A DNA stretch of 64,000 bases from Terebella lapidaria (GCA_949152475.1 OX424566.1:33296423-33360422); one strand, 5' to 3'; positions 1 through 12,525 are shown, numbered from the stretch's first letter. Numbers and translations: made by a program. The notes: generated by a model not told the origin, from the sequence alone.

Positions 1-55
1 CCTGTCAAATTCTAGTATTTTTTCGCAACATGTTACATCATGGAAGATGATATAA

Positions 56-155
56 GGCCAAAAAAAAATTTGGCCTTAAAAAAAAAAAACGAGTGATGCA
101 CAGGGTTAAAACTGACGCGCGCGCCTAACCAAAACCATAATACTTTTTCTTTGCC
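56..155 (-). mobile_element. PIF/Harbinger-like MITE, short copy
   Basis: A 100-bp internally deleted copy of the family seen at 914-1299 and 10358-10772, in reverse orientation. The ends are GGCCAAAA and TTTGCC, flanked by TAA on both sides, which fits the three-base TWA target duplication of PIF/Harbinger elements. The inner part matches the left end of the 10-kb copy, including GGTTAGGCGCGC and the GTTTTAACCCTG stretch. Confidence 0.72.
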
Positions 156-606
156 TAATGTTTGATCTATTTCCCGGCATTAGTTGACATTTGAGCTGGT
201 ATGATATGAACGGTTATGGCTTTATCGTTATTCATGAATTCTGCACGAGGCATTATATCATGTGAGATTCAGTAATACGCTTGTATTGTCTCCCGGTACC
301 AGATGAATTACATAGGCCAACATGCACAACAATAAATGATGCGCAACCATAAATTCCAACGTCATTTTCCCCATCAAGATGTACGCACGTATCGAGATTT
401 TGCTGCAAGTTCACCTGATAACTGATGATTTATTGATCATTAGTCAGTGATGGTTACTGCTACAAATTACTGTGGACTTCCAGCTGAACTCGCCGTAACA
501 CCTTCGAATTAAGGCACCATGTGAAAAAAGCAAAAAGTTGACTTAGGAAATATGAATAATCGACAACATGAATCAACCACAAAATACACACAATAATGTA
601 GATAGG

Positions 607-868
607 TTGCCCGGTTAGCTCTGTTCGTATGTGGGCTGACTTCTCACCAATGCAGTCGGTTTGGGCGCGGGTTTGACCCCGGCCTCAGAAGTATGTGAGA
701 TGGTATGTGGTCGCCAAACCGGACAAATGGGTTTTCACCAGGTTCTCTGGTTTCCTCCCACGATAATGATCACCCTTACACCAAGATCCGAGCCAACAAG
801 AGGTGTTAATATAAGCATATGCTTCTTCGTCAATTGTTGTAAAATAAATAAAGTTAAAAGAAAAAATA
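607..868 (+). mobile_element. tRNA-derived SINE
   Basis: The 5' part looks like a tRNA-type pol III promoter, with an A-box-like GTTAGCTCTGTTCG and a B-box-like GGTTTGACCCC about 50 bp later. It is followed by an unrelated body (GTGGTCGCCAAACC, TTTCCTCCCACGATAATGA) and an AT-rich tail with AAATAAATAAAG. The layout of head, body and A-rich tail is that of a SINE. The reading frame across it is incidental. Confidence 0.75.
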
Positions 869-913
869 AAATACGGATTTTTTTGGAAATCAAGACAGCA
901 GATAAGCAACTAT

Positions 914-1299
914 GCCCAAAAAAATTATTATGGTTCTGGTTAGGCGCGCACGTCAATTTTTTTTAACCCCCCCCCCCCCCCCCAAATATCGCGCACATCA
1001 CTTTTTGAGGGCTGAATTTCTTTTTTTACATCGATTTTTGGGAGATAATGATCAATAAAATGGTCCCGAGTGTCTTTGACAATGCAAAAACTTGGTGTAT
1101 GGCTGGCCAAACAGGCAAATTCAACCGGGTCGCTTATCAACAGTCAATTTTAGGGGAAAATAATTGGCCAAATGGGCCATATTTGACCGGATCAGTCATC
1201 GGCCGCTCATTTTAGCAAAAAAAGGAAAATAATAAAAAACGAAAATCGCGTCGTCGCATCACTTTTTCAATAACCAGAACCATAATACTTTTTTTTGCC
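914..1299 (+). mobile_element. PIF/Harbinger-like MITE, copy 2
   Basis: About 386 bp with terminal inverted repeats of the form AAATTATTATGGTTCTGGTTA at the left and its complement at the right. It is colinear with the copy at 10358-10772. It carries a 17-base C run at 967-983 that the other copy lacks. The right flank is TAA and the left flank is TAT, so one side of the target duplication has probably changed. There is no coding capacity. Confidence 0.8.
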
Positions 1300-1458
1300 T
1301 AATGTACCATGCTTAATGCGCCGTCATTTGTATCATAAATGAATACAGTAAAACGCCCAATTTGAATATAATGATTTACCAGTTGGCTATGTAATACGAG
1401 AAGATTGCCCACTACATATGACTCGTGAAGTCTACAGTACGTGTGGTGATTTCTAATA

Positions 1459-2758
1459 GTCGGGCATGTACGGGGGGTCCCTTTGCACCCTCCCCCATGA
1501 TCCTCCAAAACCAACTTTTTTCTCAAGGTTTTTTAATACTAATAAACTTTACATATGTCTCCGGTTGCGCATCCATTGCAAAAATTGGTTTTCGGGCCAT
1601 TTTTCAAAATGGCCGCCCCGCGAAATCTCGAATTTTGAGATCGCTTCACTTTAAGCTGCATAGGTCTACAAAATAAAATGTTTGTTACCTTTGGCTGCTC
1701 ATTGTAGGGACCTTATACATTGTACATGAGAAAACAGTGGTTAAATAAACATTTATAATATGAATATGTCCATAAATCCAAGATGGCCGCCAAATTTAGA
1801 TAATTTTTCACTAAAATGTCCATAACTTCGGACTGAGTCAACCTAGGATGTTCATTTTGGGGTCTATACCTAGGTTTTCATATACAGGGAATCCATTTAG
1901 ACCAAAATAAATACAATCAAGCTATTTCTTTTGATGCATGCATCCAAGATGGCCGCCAAATTTAGATAAGTTTTCACTAAAATGTCCATAACTTCGGACT
2001 GAGTCAACCTAGGATGTTCATTTTGGGGTCTATATCTAGGTTTTCATATACAGGGAATCCATTCAGACCAAAATAAATACAATCAAGCTATTTCTTTTGA
2101 TGCATGTGCACCTGCACACATGGTACACGCTACACATTCATTTAGATATCTCTCGAATATAGCCCCCTTTACACCCCTATGGACTCAATTGTGGATCTTG
2201 CTTGGATATTTCTGATAGAGACTTTTACTGATTTGCAATCCCAATAAATCCTTGAACAAATAGAGCTTGATTTGATTAGTTTTGTTAATTAACAGAAATC
2301 CAAGATGCCTGCTAAACACACCCCGAAAATTCAAGTTCGTAACTAATTGTGCTATAAAGATGTGTGATACTTACTTTCAAGGGTATTTTGGTATGTAGAT
2401 TCCACTTTTGGTGTTATTCTAGCTATATAATATCAATTTAAAATGATAACAGCATCTCATTGAGATGGGAAGCAAATAAAAACATATTGTTATTTGAGTT
2501 TATTCGTACACTTATGCATTACGCATTACTCACCAACATGCTTGGGATACTTTTTATATCACAAACAGAGAACAATAATGTAGAATATCTTCATTGGCTA
2601 TCTTAACACATGAACATGATGGAACATGGTATTATGATATATTGTAATGAGGTAATACTGCTATATTGGATGAATTGACATATTAGTTGATGATGTCTTC
2701 ACCATTGCCCTGCATTCTCTTGCAGTACAACAACGTTGTCTTGAGCTGTCCGACATCA
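1459..2758 (+). repeat. left arm of fold-back element
   Basis: A 1.3-kb arm that pairs with 2911-4200. It contains two tandem 165-bp units, an AATGGCCGCCCCGCG stretch near 1609, and a long AT-rich inner part. Confidence 0.85.
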
Positions 2759-2910
2759 CTTGCATTACAACTGTTCAGCCCCAGGAGAGTGGCAACCCGT
2801 ACACAAAGGTGTGTCTAGATCAATGAATGAGACTAGATCAATGAATGGGACTATTGTGGCAAAAGTGATGTAGAATTTTCCAGAACTGAGATAGAGGATG
2901 TTGAGTGGTA

Positions 2911-4200
2911 TGATGTCGGACAGCTCAAGACAACGTTGTTGTACTGCAAGAGAATGCAGGGCAATGGTGAAGACATCATCAACTAATATGTCAATTCATC
3001 CAATATAGCAGTACCAATATCATAGTACCATGTTCCATCATGTTCATGTGTTAAGATAGCCAATGAAGATATTCTACATTATTGTTCTCTGTTTGTGATA
3101 TAAAAAGTATCCCAAGCATGTTGGTGAGAAATGCGTAATGCATAAGTGTATGAATAAACTCAAATAACAATATGTTTTTATTTGCTCTCCATCTCAATGA
3201 GATGCTGTTATCATTTTAAATTGATATTATATAGCTAGAATAACACCAAAAGTGGAATCTACATACCAAAATACCCTTGAAAGTAAGTATCACACATCTT
3301 TATAGCACAATTAGTTACGAACTTGAATTTTCGGGGTCTGTTTAGCAGGCATCTTGGATTTCTGTTAATTAACAAAACTAATCAAATCAAGCTCTATTTG
3401 TTCAAGGATTTATTGGGATTGCAAATCAGTAAAAGTCTCTATCAGAAATATCCAAGCAAGATCCACAATTGAGTCCATAGGGGGTGTAAAGGGGGCTATA
3501 TTCGAGAGATATATAAATGAATGTGTAGCGTGTACCATGTGTGCAGGTGCACATGCATCAAAAGAAATAGCTTGATTGTATTTATTTTGGTCTGAATGGA
3601 TTCCCTGTATATGAAAACCTAGATATAGACCCCAAAATGAACATCCTGGTTGACTCAGTCCGAAGTTATGGACATTTTAGTGAAAACTTATCTAAATTTG
3701 GCGGCCATCTTGGATGCATGCATCAAAAGAAATAGCTTGATTGTATTTATTTTGGTCTAAATGGATTCCCTGTATATGAAAACCTAGGTATAGACCCCAA
3801 AATGAACATCCTAGGTTGACTCAGTCCGAAGTTATGGACATTTTAGTGAAAAATTATCTAACTTTGGCGGCCATCTTGGATTTATGGACATATTCATATT
3901 ATAAATGTTTATTTAACGACTGTTTTCTCATGTACAATGTATACGGTCCCTACAATGAGCAGCAAAAGGTAACAAACATTTTATTTTGTAGACCTATGCA
4001 GCTTAAAGTGAAGCGATCTCAAAATTCGAGATTTCGCGGGGCGGCCATTTTGAAAAATGGCCCGAAAACCAATTTTTGCAATGGATGTGCAACCGGAGAC
4101 ATATGTAATGTTTATTAGTATTAAAAAACCTTGAGAAAAAAGTTGGTTTTGGAGGATCATGGGGGGGGGGGTGCAAAGGGACCCCCCGTACATGCCCGAC
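2911..4200 (-). repeat. right arm of fold-back element
   Basis: The inverted counterpart of 1459-2758, 10 bp shorter. It keeps the two 165-bp units. An 11-base G run at 4161-4171 lies where the left arm has a much shorter C run. Confidence 0.85.
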
Positions 4201-4229
4201 TAACTTCAAGTGCCAAGGCGATCATTGCG

Positions 4230-6558
4230 TAGAATAGAATAGAATAAATTTTTTTAGCAATCTCTGGAAAAGTGATGCATAATATACAGTAACAACACAA
4301 CAAAAAAAGAACGAATCTAATAATATACTCTGTTTTGATACATAAGTTAAATTCAGAAACTGCTGAGAGACACATACAAAGCCTAGGGGCTGTATTACGT
4401 ATTGCCTCAAACTAAAAATTGAAGGAAAATAAGACAAATTTGAAGACATGGACTACTAACAAATTAAAACTAAGCTGAACAAAAGAAAAAAAAATGTACA
4501 AAAACCCTTACGCTGTGGATGAAAGGTTGAAGTCGGGACTTGGCAAAAGACAGTATATTTGTGAGTAATGATAATGGATACATGTATGTAACATGAGATG
4601 GGTTGGTATGAAATCTGACACTGGAGCGAAAGACGACATATTTATCAGTTCTTTCGGGATGAGTAGTCACTACAGGACGGGTTTACACAATGAACAACAT
4701 CTAAATAATTTGAAATTATTGATTGCTTTACTTGTACTGTAAATCGATCTAATGACCACGAATCATGATTGGGCAATATTCTACACCATTTATTTCATGC
4801 TTGGGGAATTTGAAGATTGGGAAACGACTCGCAAACTCAGTGGTAGGGTGGCTTTCGTGAAGTAAGTGCGCTTGTCTAGTTGTTATATATTCTTGAATTT
4901 CAGTGTTTAATGGGAACATGCCCTTGAAGGAAACTGGTAATTTGCCTTTCATATATTTATCTCATACTCATACTGATCCGGAAAATTCAAAATATTAAAT
5001 TGTTTAAGTAGCGGCTCAGTATGACTATTATAAGAGGCTCTACTTATAGTTCTGATCGCTTTTTTCTGTAACTTTATAGTGGAGCTTAAAATAGCACTAG
5101 GAGCACTTCCCCAGGTCAATAAACCGTATGTTAGATATGGGTGTATCATTGAGAAATATAATGATCTTAAACAACTGAGTGAAAGTATGTCTCTAACTTG
5201 CCTAATGGCAGAAAGAGCGCATGATATTTTAGTATTTACATGTTTCAAGTGATCTTGCCACGTAAGGTTTTCGTAAATTTTGACGCCAAGAAAGTTAGTA
5301 CTTTTTTCTACGTATACCTTACCGACTTGCTCAAGGACAGTTCCATTAATAAGAAAAAATTAAGATTATGTAGTTGTAGTTGTAGGCATGTCATTTCTTT
5401 GAGATTTGATGTGAATGAATTTAGTTTTTATAGGATTTAGTAACAGTTTGTTGGCACAAAACCAGTCATATAGACTTCATATATAATTTCACGGTTTGCA
5501 TTTGAGTATAGATTGTCCACATTGTTGTCTGAGATATAAAATGAAGTATCATCAGCATAGGGTAGAATTTTGCCTTAATTAACGTAATATCCGATATCAT
5601 TTACGTACACGAGAAACAGGAGTGGCCCCAAAAATTGATTATCGACCCTCAGCATAGTGGACTTATTATCATCAACATCAACATACTGTCCGTGTTCTGT
5701 CCGATAAATACAGTAACTAAATAGCCAAACTCTAATACGTCCCGTCAGTCCATAGTAATCTAGTTTCGAAAGCAAAATATCACTATTTATCACATCTGTA
5801 GAAAGATCACATAATATGGCAATGGTAGTTTCTCTGGGCATCTTGTTATCGCTTCTGAACAATCATTCAGTAGATGGATTAAAGGATGTATTGTATTATG
5901 TTTCGGTCGAAATCCGTAATGATGCTTGAAAAAAAGTTTATTAGTATCAAAGTATGTTTAAAAAAAGTATTTATTAAAAACTACTTTTTCGAATATTTTT
6001 GAGCACGCAGGTTGGAGACTAATTGGTCGATAGTTGTTCAACTTCATATTATCGCCTGATTTGAATATAGGTACAACTTTTGCAATTTTGAGAGGGCTAG
6101 GAACAATACCTGTGGATAAAGATATATTGATAATGTGCGTTAGAACAGTCTGTATGTCAGGTATAGGTCCTCTAATTACTTTCATTGGGATGTTGTCGTG
6201 GCCAGAACTCATTCTGGGTTTGAGTGTGTTAACGATATCGAGGACTTCTTCTGAGGTCGAAGGCTCCACGAATATACTGCACAAAATAGGTGTTCTCAGA
6301 TATTCGGAATATGACTTGGTTGTGGTCGGAATACTTTGACTTGTATTCTCACCTATTCCAGCAAAAAAAAATATTGTTGAATTCTCGTGATATTGTAACT
6401 TTGTCCGACATCAAGTTGTTGACGTCAAAAAATTGTGGAAATTAGTTTATTTTGTCATTTTGATTAATAGCTTTTTTGATCACCTTTTATGTTGCTTTGA
6501 TATCACTCTGAGTTTCGAGTAACTTAAATTTGAAGTACGTCCTTTTCATTAAGAGTCT
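4230..6558 (-). mobile_element. LINE fragment (CR1/Jockey superfamily), RT half and 3' tail
   Basis: Decayed reverse transcriptase read from high to low coordinates. An upstream RT part (about 6284-5958) contains LNNYRPISLQPACSKIFEKV. A middle part near 5862-5575 has AILCDLS and LGPLLFLVYVNDI. The YADD box lies at 5559-5548. The C-terminal domain at about 5240-4750 has LYFSMIHPYLTYG, LQKKAIRTISRASY and then TTRQAHLLH. Several stops and frame changes make it a pseudogene. The 3' end is an (ATTCT)n tail at about 4230-4247, typical of CR1-type LINEs. The 5' part continues across an inserted DNA transposon at 9182-9300. Confidence 0.82.
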
Positions 6559-6563
6559 AATTT

Positions 6564-9176
6564 CAGGCGCGTAGCTAGGCGTACGCAGCTGCGAACACGT
6601 TGATTGCTGATATGAAAAAAACATCACAAAAATAACGAACCCAATATAATCACACGACTTGTTATTTTATATTTACCGTCGCCCCGATAGTGGGAGAGGG
6701 TATTGCATTTGGGTGTGTCTGTTTGTTTGTCTGTCTCCCTGTCTGTCTGTTTGTCTGTGTGTCCGCGCGCATAACTCAGAACCGAATAGCCCAATCGACC
6801 CGAAAATGATAGGGATGAAGCGGTATCACCGTGGCTCGGTCCTCCTCAATTCTTGTCAAAATCGGATAAAAATGTTTGCTATGGCAACCGAAAAGGTGAA
6901 AGTAAGAATCAATCTATTAGTACCAATACAGCCAAATTTTGAGGATTTCAATAACAAACGTAAAACACAATATTTTGCAATAGAAACAAAACCCGACCAA
7001 ATACTTTATCAAAAGACACACTGGCGTCATCAGGGGCAGACAGTTTGGTAAGTTTAGTTGTTTCTACTGTACACCTGATGGAATTAGTATACAACTGCCC
7101 AACAACCTATGAAAATAATTTAGAAATCCGAAACAAACCCCATGGAATAGATATATGACAAGTACATAAGTACCTAATCACAAGCCAAAAGGCTACTGAG
7201 TTGATGGTATCAAAATCACATAATTCTCTATACCCCCGGTTCTAGTCAATATTAATTTTTCAAACTATTTTTTATTTTATTTGGCTAATTCCCGATCGTA
7301 TGGTGTACACCGATGGTTTTAGGTCAGAAACTCCCCCATTATCGCCCGAGGTCGAAAATTTGGGGGTCACGATTTCAGGACTTGAGTGCTCTGAGATGTC
7401 CGAGCGCATAACTCGAAAACGAATACTGCGATCGACCTTGAAATTATAGAGAGAAGAAGTAGTATCACCGTGGCTCGGTCCTGCTCAATTCTTGTCAAAA
7501 TCGAATAAAATGGTTGCCATGGCAGCCGAAAAGGTGAAAATCACATAATTCTCTATACACCCAGTTCTAATCAATATTAATTTTTCAAGCTATTTTCGTA
7601 TTTTTCTTTGGCCAATTCCCGATCGTATGGTGTACGGCCGATGGTCATATGACAAAAAGTCTCTATTATCGCCCGATGTCGAAAAAATTAGGGGTCACGA
7701 TTTTAAGACTAATGAGTGTTTTGAGATTCAAGGCCATACTGTGAAGCTAGTTTCCAATCGTTTTAACCCATTTTCGTTCAAGAGATGTGCCTCGATGACA
7801 GGGACAATACTGTGAAATTTCACAGCTCAATATTGAGCAACAAGTTCAAGGTCAGACTAAAGATCAAAATCGAAAATTTACAATAACTCTGCTTGTATTA
7901 GTGATTGATTTCCCATATTAAATATATATTTTTCTGTACTCAATTAACGTTCATAAACTCTTATTTTAGTAACTAAATCTGGAAGGACGTGGGTCTGCAA
8001 TCTCTGATTGTGTCGTTTGTTATTGTTATTGTTTGTCACTAAATATGCATAAATGGCATTGAATGTTAAACCGAATGCTGACTAAGATATTCAACATTGA
8101 AAAAGGACCTTGGTGTCAGTGACAGTGAAGACTGAAGTGTGATCATGACACTACAAAAATAAATATTTTGGATATGTTTTCCGAATAGTGATGAATCATG
8201 CAATCGATTAAAAGGTTACCCAAAACACTAGTTACACCACTTACACAGCCCCCCTCACCCCCCCCCCCGTCCCTTCCCGACACTGGTCAGTCTATGATCG
8301 TTCAGTAGGCCTCAGTACTACACTCTAACAGAGTGTATGTCTAAATCTGAGTGGAATTCAGTTCTACAGACCTGTATGATATATTACTATAATATTTTAA
8401 ACGAAATATATATGTACTTTGGGTTTTCGAACTTGCTAAAACCGACTGAGCCCATTGGCTCTCTGATGTAAAAACATAGGCCACCCTATTTGTCGTCCAC
8501 ACTTGTTATTGATGGTGTTGAACCGATTGGCGAAACCTGAAAATTCAGTTGAAATGAGCCTAATTAATTCAAACGACATCTCTCATTTGATCATTTACCA
8601 GTGATAATTCCAAAATCGCTTTTTTTAAATTATAAGAGTACTATGTGCTACATATAGCCTGTTTATCTACTTGAGAAATGTATGGCAAGTATTAGCGTAA
8701 TATTCCACCAGCAATCGTATGGTATAATAAGTGAAAGTGCAACCGACGATTCTTTGAAATATTTTTTTCTTGAACTGACTGCGAGTCGCTTCTACATACT
8801 TGTAAGATATCGGGAGAAAATGCTAAATTGCGAAAAAAAAGTATATCATTTTCACTGTTCAAAATAGTTTAAATGATTTCTAACATTTTAGTCAAAATAT
8901 AAAATAAAAATTGCTGAATGTACTGCCTATTATAGCTTCGAATGCCTTCCAGAAAGTGCTAAATAAAAAAAATGTTGGAAATATTTGAGTATTTTTCAAC
9001 ATTTGTGGTCAAAATATTGAATGTGAATTGTTGTTTGCGCTGCCTGATGAAGCTTCAAATGGCTCCCAGAAATGTCAAAGTTAAAAATTTTCTTGGGGGA
9101 GGGGGTCGCCCCCCGAACCCCCAGACCAGGTTTAGATTTTTTTAGTACACTCCAATAATCTCTGGCTACGCCCCTG
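6564..9176. mobile_element. 2.6-kb non-autonomous DNA transposon nested in the LINE
   Basis: The ends are CAGGCGCGTAGCTAG at the left and the complement of CAGGGGCGTAGCCAG at the right, flanked by AATTT at 6559-6563 and 9177-9181. The termini resemble widespread non-autonomous transposons whose ends read CAGGGGCGTAGC. The five-base duplication does not settle a superfamily. The inside is a GTCT-rich microsatellite (about 6715-6760), two copies of a block (about 6770-7320 and 7400-7650), and two ~120-bp repeats near 8880-9080. No transposase was seen. Confidence 0.75.
6902..7212 (+). repeat. dispersed repeat family R, full-length copy
   Basis: About 310 bp inserted into the first of two duplicated blocks. 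The second block runs uninterrupted from GAAAAGGTGA to AATCACATAATTC, which defines the ends here. The core reads GAAACAAAACCCGACCAAA, TGGCGTCATCAGGGGCAGAC and TGTTTCTACTGTACACCTGA. Relatives lie at 9305-9620, 14225-14290, 48165-48320 and 53465-53560. It is SINE-sized but no pol III boxes were recognised. Confidence 0.75.
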
Positions 9177-9181
9177 AATTT

Positions 9182-9300
9182 GGTTATGTTTATTGATATA
9201 TTGTTTGTAATACTGAGTGTTTGGTAAGTTAGGATTCTTCAATTTCGTTTTGTCTAATTTATTTTTGGTGCGTAGCATTAACTCTAACATGGCTATTAAC
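9182..9300 (-). mobile_element. continuation of the LINE, 5' side of the nested insertion
   Basis: On the minus strand this reads MLRTKNKLDKTKLKN followed by QYYKQYINKHNQIR, the basic linker upstream of the RT domain in CR1/Jockey LINEs. Removing 6564-9181 brings it next to matching LINE sequence at 6558 and below. The LINE appears 5'-truncated at about 9300. Confidence 0.65.
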
Positions 9301-9304
9301 CATA

Positions 9305-9620
9305 AATTCAGTAGCCGTTTGGCTTGTCATTGGATACTCATGTCCAATAGTATGTCATTCGTTTCGGATTTCTAGAATATTTTTTATGGTGTTTGTCAGT
9401 TTGATACTAATTCCATCAGGTGTACGGTAGGAACAACTACATTTCACACATCTGTCTGCCCCCGATGACGCCAGTTTGCATTCGAGTAAAATTTGGTCCG
9501 ACTTCATTTCTATTCCGAAATGTATTTTGGGATTGCTATTGGCATCACCAAAATTTTGTTGTGTTACTGGTAACAGGTTGATACAGTGCTCAGTGTATAA
9601 TATTATCGCAAAATAACTGG
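9305..9620 (-). repeat. dispersed repeat family R, minus-strand copy
   Basis: The minus strand matches the 6902-7212 copy from the pyrimidine-poor 5' end through ACTGGCGTCATCGGGGGCAG and CACCTGATGGAATTAGTAT to ACAAGCCAAACGGCTACTGA. The 124-codon open frame inside is not conserved in other copies, so I do not call a gene. Confidence 0.72.
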
Positions 9621-10357
9621 ACCATAACAAGTCGGCAGAGATGGCTATATTTGTCGATTGATTATGTACCGTCCAATCGACTACCACATGGTGTAATCCA
9701 TCATTGCTGACAAAGTACAGGTCACACAAGTTCCTGCATAGGCCATGATGTCGATCAGTTATCTGTAAATCTCATGACCGGCTGCAGTTTTCCATGGAAA
9801 ACCGAATAAAAACGAGGAAGTCGATATGAAAAAGATTAATATTCCTACCGCGAAGCTACGAGAACCTGTTGCTGCCTCTAAAAATAGAAAAGCGGCAGCT
9901 ATGCGTGAATGTGCTTGATCTCGCGATACAATATCAATGAATTTATGCTTCAGAAGGTATGCGATTTTGTTGAAACCAGATAAGATCATGCTAGCTTATT
10001 TTAGGTACGCATAATTCAAGGTTATTTTGGTTGCCAAAAAAGCAACAACAAACCACTCGGTAAACAATAGTCAATAGGCGTATGTTGAGAACTGAAGAAT
10101 GAACGAGATCTGAAGTTACCCAAAGATTTATGGTTCAGTTTGTCAGGTAAAATAAAATCGATCTACATTTCGATATATCTGCGTATTGTTTGATTATATC
10201 GAACAATATAACTTTGATTGACATTATTCTATAATCGTGATAGTGATATTATATATTTTTTTCACACCAGCAAATACAGGTTACTGGACAATATTTTGCA
10301 TGAATTACATCTTGGTACGGTCAACTGTTTTGCTCACTTCGACACTGTGCAACATTA

Positions 10358-10772
10358 GGCCAAAAAAAAGTATTTTGGTTCTGGTTAGGCGCGCTCGTAA
10401 GTTTTAACCCTGCGCATCACTCGTTTGAAAAAAAATAAAATAAAAATCGCGCGCAAAACTTTTTGAGAGCTGAATTTTTTTTTGTGAATTGACACCCGTA
10501 CACCGATTTTTGGGAGATAATGATCAAGTTAAATGGTCCCAAGTGTCTTTGACATTGCAAAACTTGGTGTATGGCTGGCCAAACAGGGCAAATTCAACCG
10601 GGTCGCTAATCAACAGCCAATTTTAGGGGAAAATGGTTGGTCAAATGGCCCATATTTGACCGGATCAGTCATCGGCCGCCAATTTTAGCAAGAAAAAAAA
10701 AGAAAATCGCGTCGTCGCATCACTTTTTCGGGGACCCCAATAACCAGAACCATAATAATATTTTTTTCGGCC
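10358..10772 (+). mobile_element. PIF/Harbinger-like MITE, best copy
   Basis: 415 bp beginning and ending with GGCC, flanked on both sides by TTA (10355-10357 and 10773-10775). The terminal inverted repeats run about 30 bp (TTTTGGTTCTGGTTA type). The three-base TTA duplication and the G-rich ends fit PIF/Harbinger non-autonomous elements. It has no transposase. Confidence 0.82.
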
Positions 10773-10997
10773 TTATGTATATGAATGTTGACTTACCATC
10801 CATGACTTCGTAACAATGACTGCAATAGAAAAAACAGAAACGCCAACGAAACCCGTCACATTTTACGTTCCATGTGTTCATAAAACAAGCCTCAGCCTCA
10901 TGCACAAGCTGGCCTCTTGGGCGTTTTATCGTAGTCCGCTACAAACAGCGAGGTAACGAAGAGTCACAATTTAAAAGTTTTTTCTTGTATATTATCT

Positions 10998-11256
10998 CTT
11001 CAAAATGACCTATTTTAAAGAGTAACTGATGATCATCCTAATACTGAAAAGAAAATAGGGGGTCACCGTGGTGGTTTCTTCGACATATTCGATCAAAATC
11101 GAACATTTACCTAGAATGACATACTGTAAATTATGACATTTTTGCAAACTTTTTTTCATATTCACATCTTGCATCGTGTTTTCCATGCGAACGGATACGG
11201 TGACCCCCTATTTTCTTTTCAGTTTTAGGATGCTGTTACTCTATGTCATTTTGAAG
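10998..11256. mobile_element. small TIR element (MITE)
   Basis: CTTCAAAATGACCTATTTTA at the left and its imperfect complement at the right (ending GTCATTTTGAAG) form inverted repeats of about 60-70 bp, including GAAAATAGGGGGTCACCGT. The loop is about 120 bp. No coding sequence; superfamily not assignable. Confidence 0.7.
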
Positions 11257-11519
11257 CTCCAGATTATGTTGATATAGTTATTCATTTTAACCCCCCCCCC
11301 CCCTTCACTGTTTGGAGTTTGTCTTTTGCTTTCAACCCCTATTAAAAAGATTTTGATGATGACAGCAGAACACTTGGCATACATGAGAACAAAGCCCGAC
11401 TAATGTCCGAAGCCACACCGGCAAAACTAAGAGCATACATTGTGTACATATATACGGTGGCTGATATGTGACATCTAAATTTTTTTTTGCAGGACACCAA
11501 TTAAAAAAATAGCAAAATA

Positions 11520-11851
11520 TTCTATTCGTGAATAAACCTATTCTATTCTCGAATAAAACATTCTATTCACGAATAAAACGTTCTATTCGTGAATAAAACT
11601 ATTCTAATTGCGAATAAAACATTCTATTCACGAATAAAACGTTCTATTCGCGAATAAAACTATTCTATTCGCGAATAAAACATTCTATTCACGAATAAAA
11701 TATTCTATTCACGAATAAAACGTTCCATTCGTGAATAAAACTATTCTATTTGCGAATAAAACATTCTATTCACGAATAAAACCTTCTATTCGCGAATAAA
11801 ACGTTCTATTCGCGACTAAAACATTCTATTCACGAATAAAACATTCTATTC
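11520..11851 (+). repeat. minisatellite array, left arm
   Basis: About 16 units of a 20-bp motif of the form TTCTATTCGCGAATAAAACA, with variants in the middle CGCG/CACG/CGTG. It is complementary to the right array. Confidence 0.85.
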
Positions 11852-11940
11852 ATTTAATGGTCCCAGAATGGCGATGTGTCACTGTGATGTATAGAAGCTT
11901 TTGTTACTCATAGCAATTGTAACTTATCGAGTATTATTGG

Positions 11941-12525
11941 TGAATAGAACGTTTTATTCGTGAATAGAATGTTTTGTTCGCGAATAGAACGTATTATTCG
12001 TGAATAGAATGTATTATTCGCGAATAGAATGTTTTATTTGCAAATAGAATAGTTTTATTCACAAATAGAAGTTTTATTCGTGAATAGAATGTTTTATTCG
12101 CAAATAGAACGTTTTATTCGTCAATAAAATGTTTCATTCGCGAATAGAATGTTTTATTCGCAAATAGAATAGTATTATTCGCGAAAAGAACGTTTTATTC
12201 GTGGATAGAATGTTTTATTCGCGAATAGAACGTTTTTTTCGTGAATAGAATGTTTTATTCGCGAAACGAATGTTTTATTCGCAAATAGAATAGTTTTATT
12301 CGCGAATAGAACGTTTTATTCGTGAATAGAATGTTTTATTCGCGAATAGAACGTTTTATTCGTGAATAGAATGTTTTATTCGCAAATAGAATAGTTTTAT
12401 TCGCGAATAGAATAGTTTTATTCGTGAATAGAATGTTTTATTCGCAAATAGAACGTTTTATTCGTGAATAGAATGTTTTATTCACGAATAGAATAGTTCT
12501 ATTCAAGAATAGAATATTTTGCTAT
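11941..12525 (-). repeat. minisatellite array, right arm
   Basis: About 29 units of the complement of the left-arm motif. It is longer than the left array, so the arms have changed length independently after the inversion arose. Confidence 0.85.

Larger units (their letters stand above)
1459..4200. mobile_element. 2.7-kb fold-back element with 1.3-kb inverted arms
   Basis: The left arm (1459-2758) is repeated in inverted orientation at 2911-4200 with only scattered differences, around a 152-bp loop. The ends are GTCGGGCATGTACGG and complement, flanked by TA on each side, which fits a Tc1/mariner-type target. Each arm holds a 165-bp block repeated twice in tandem (left arm 1778-1942 and 1943-2107) that carries AAGATGGCCGCC. 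The loop has a short direct repeat (CTAGATCAATGAATG). No transposase is encoded. The whole unit can fold into one very long hairpin. Confidence 0.85.

Noticed and set aside
661-966. 101-codon open frame
   Set aside because: It lies across the tRNA-derived SINE and the edge of a MITE, with no domain or splice support.
9355-9729. 124-codon open frame on the minus strand
   Set aside because: It overlaps a family R repeat copy, and the frame is not kept in other copies.
11520-12525. possible CRISPR-like array
   Set aside because: The units are contiguous minisatellite repeats without unique spacers, in a clearly eukaryotic window.
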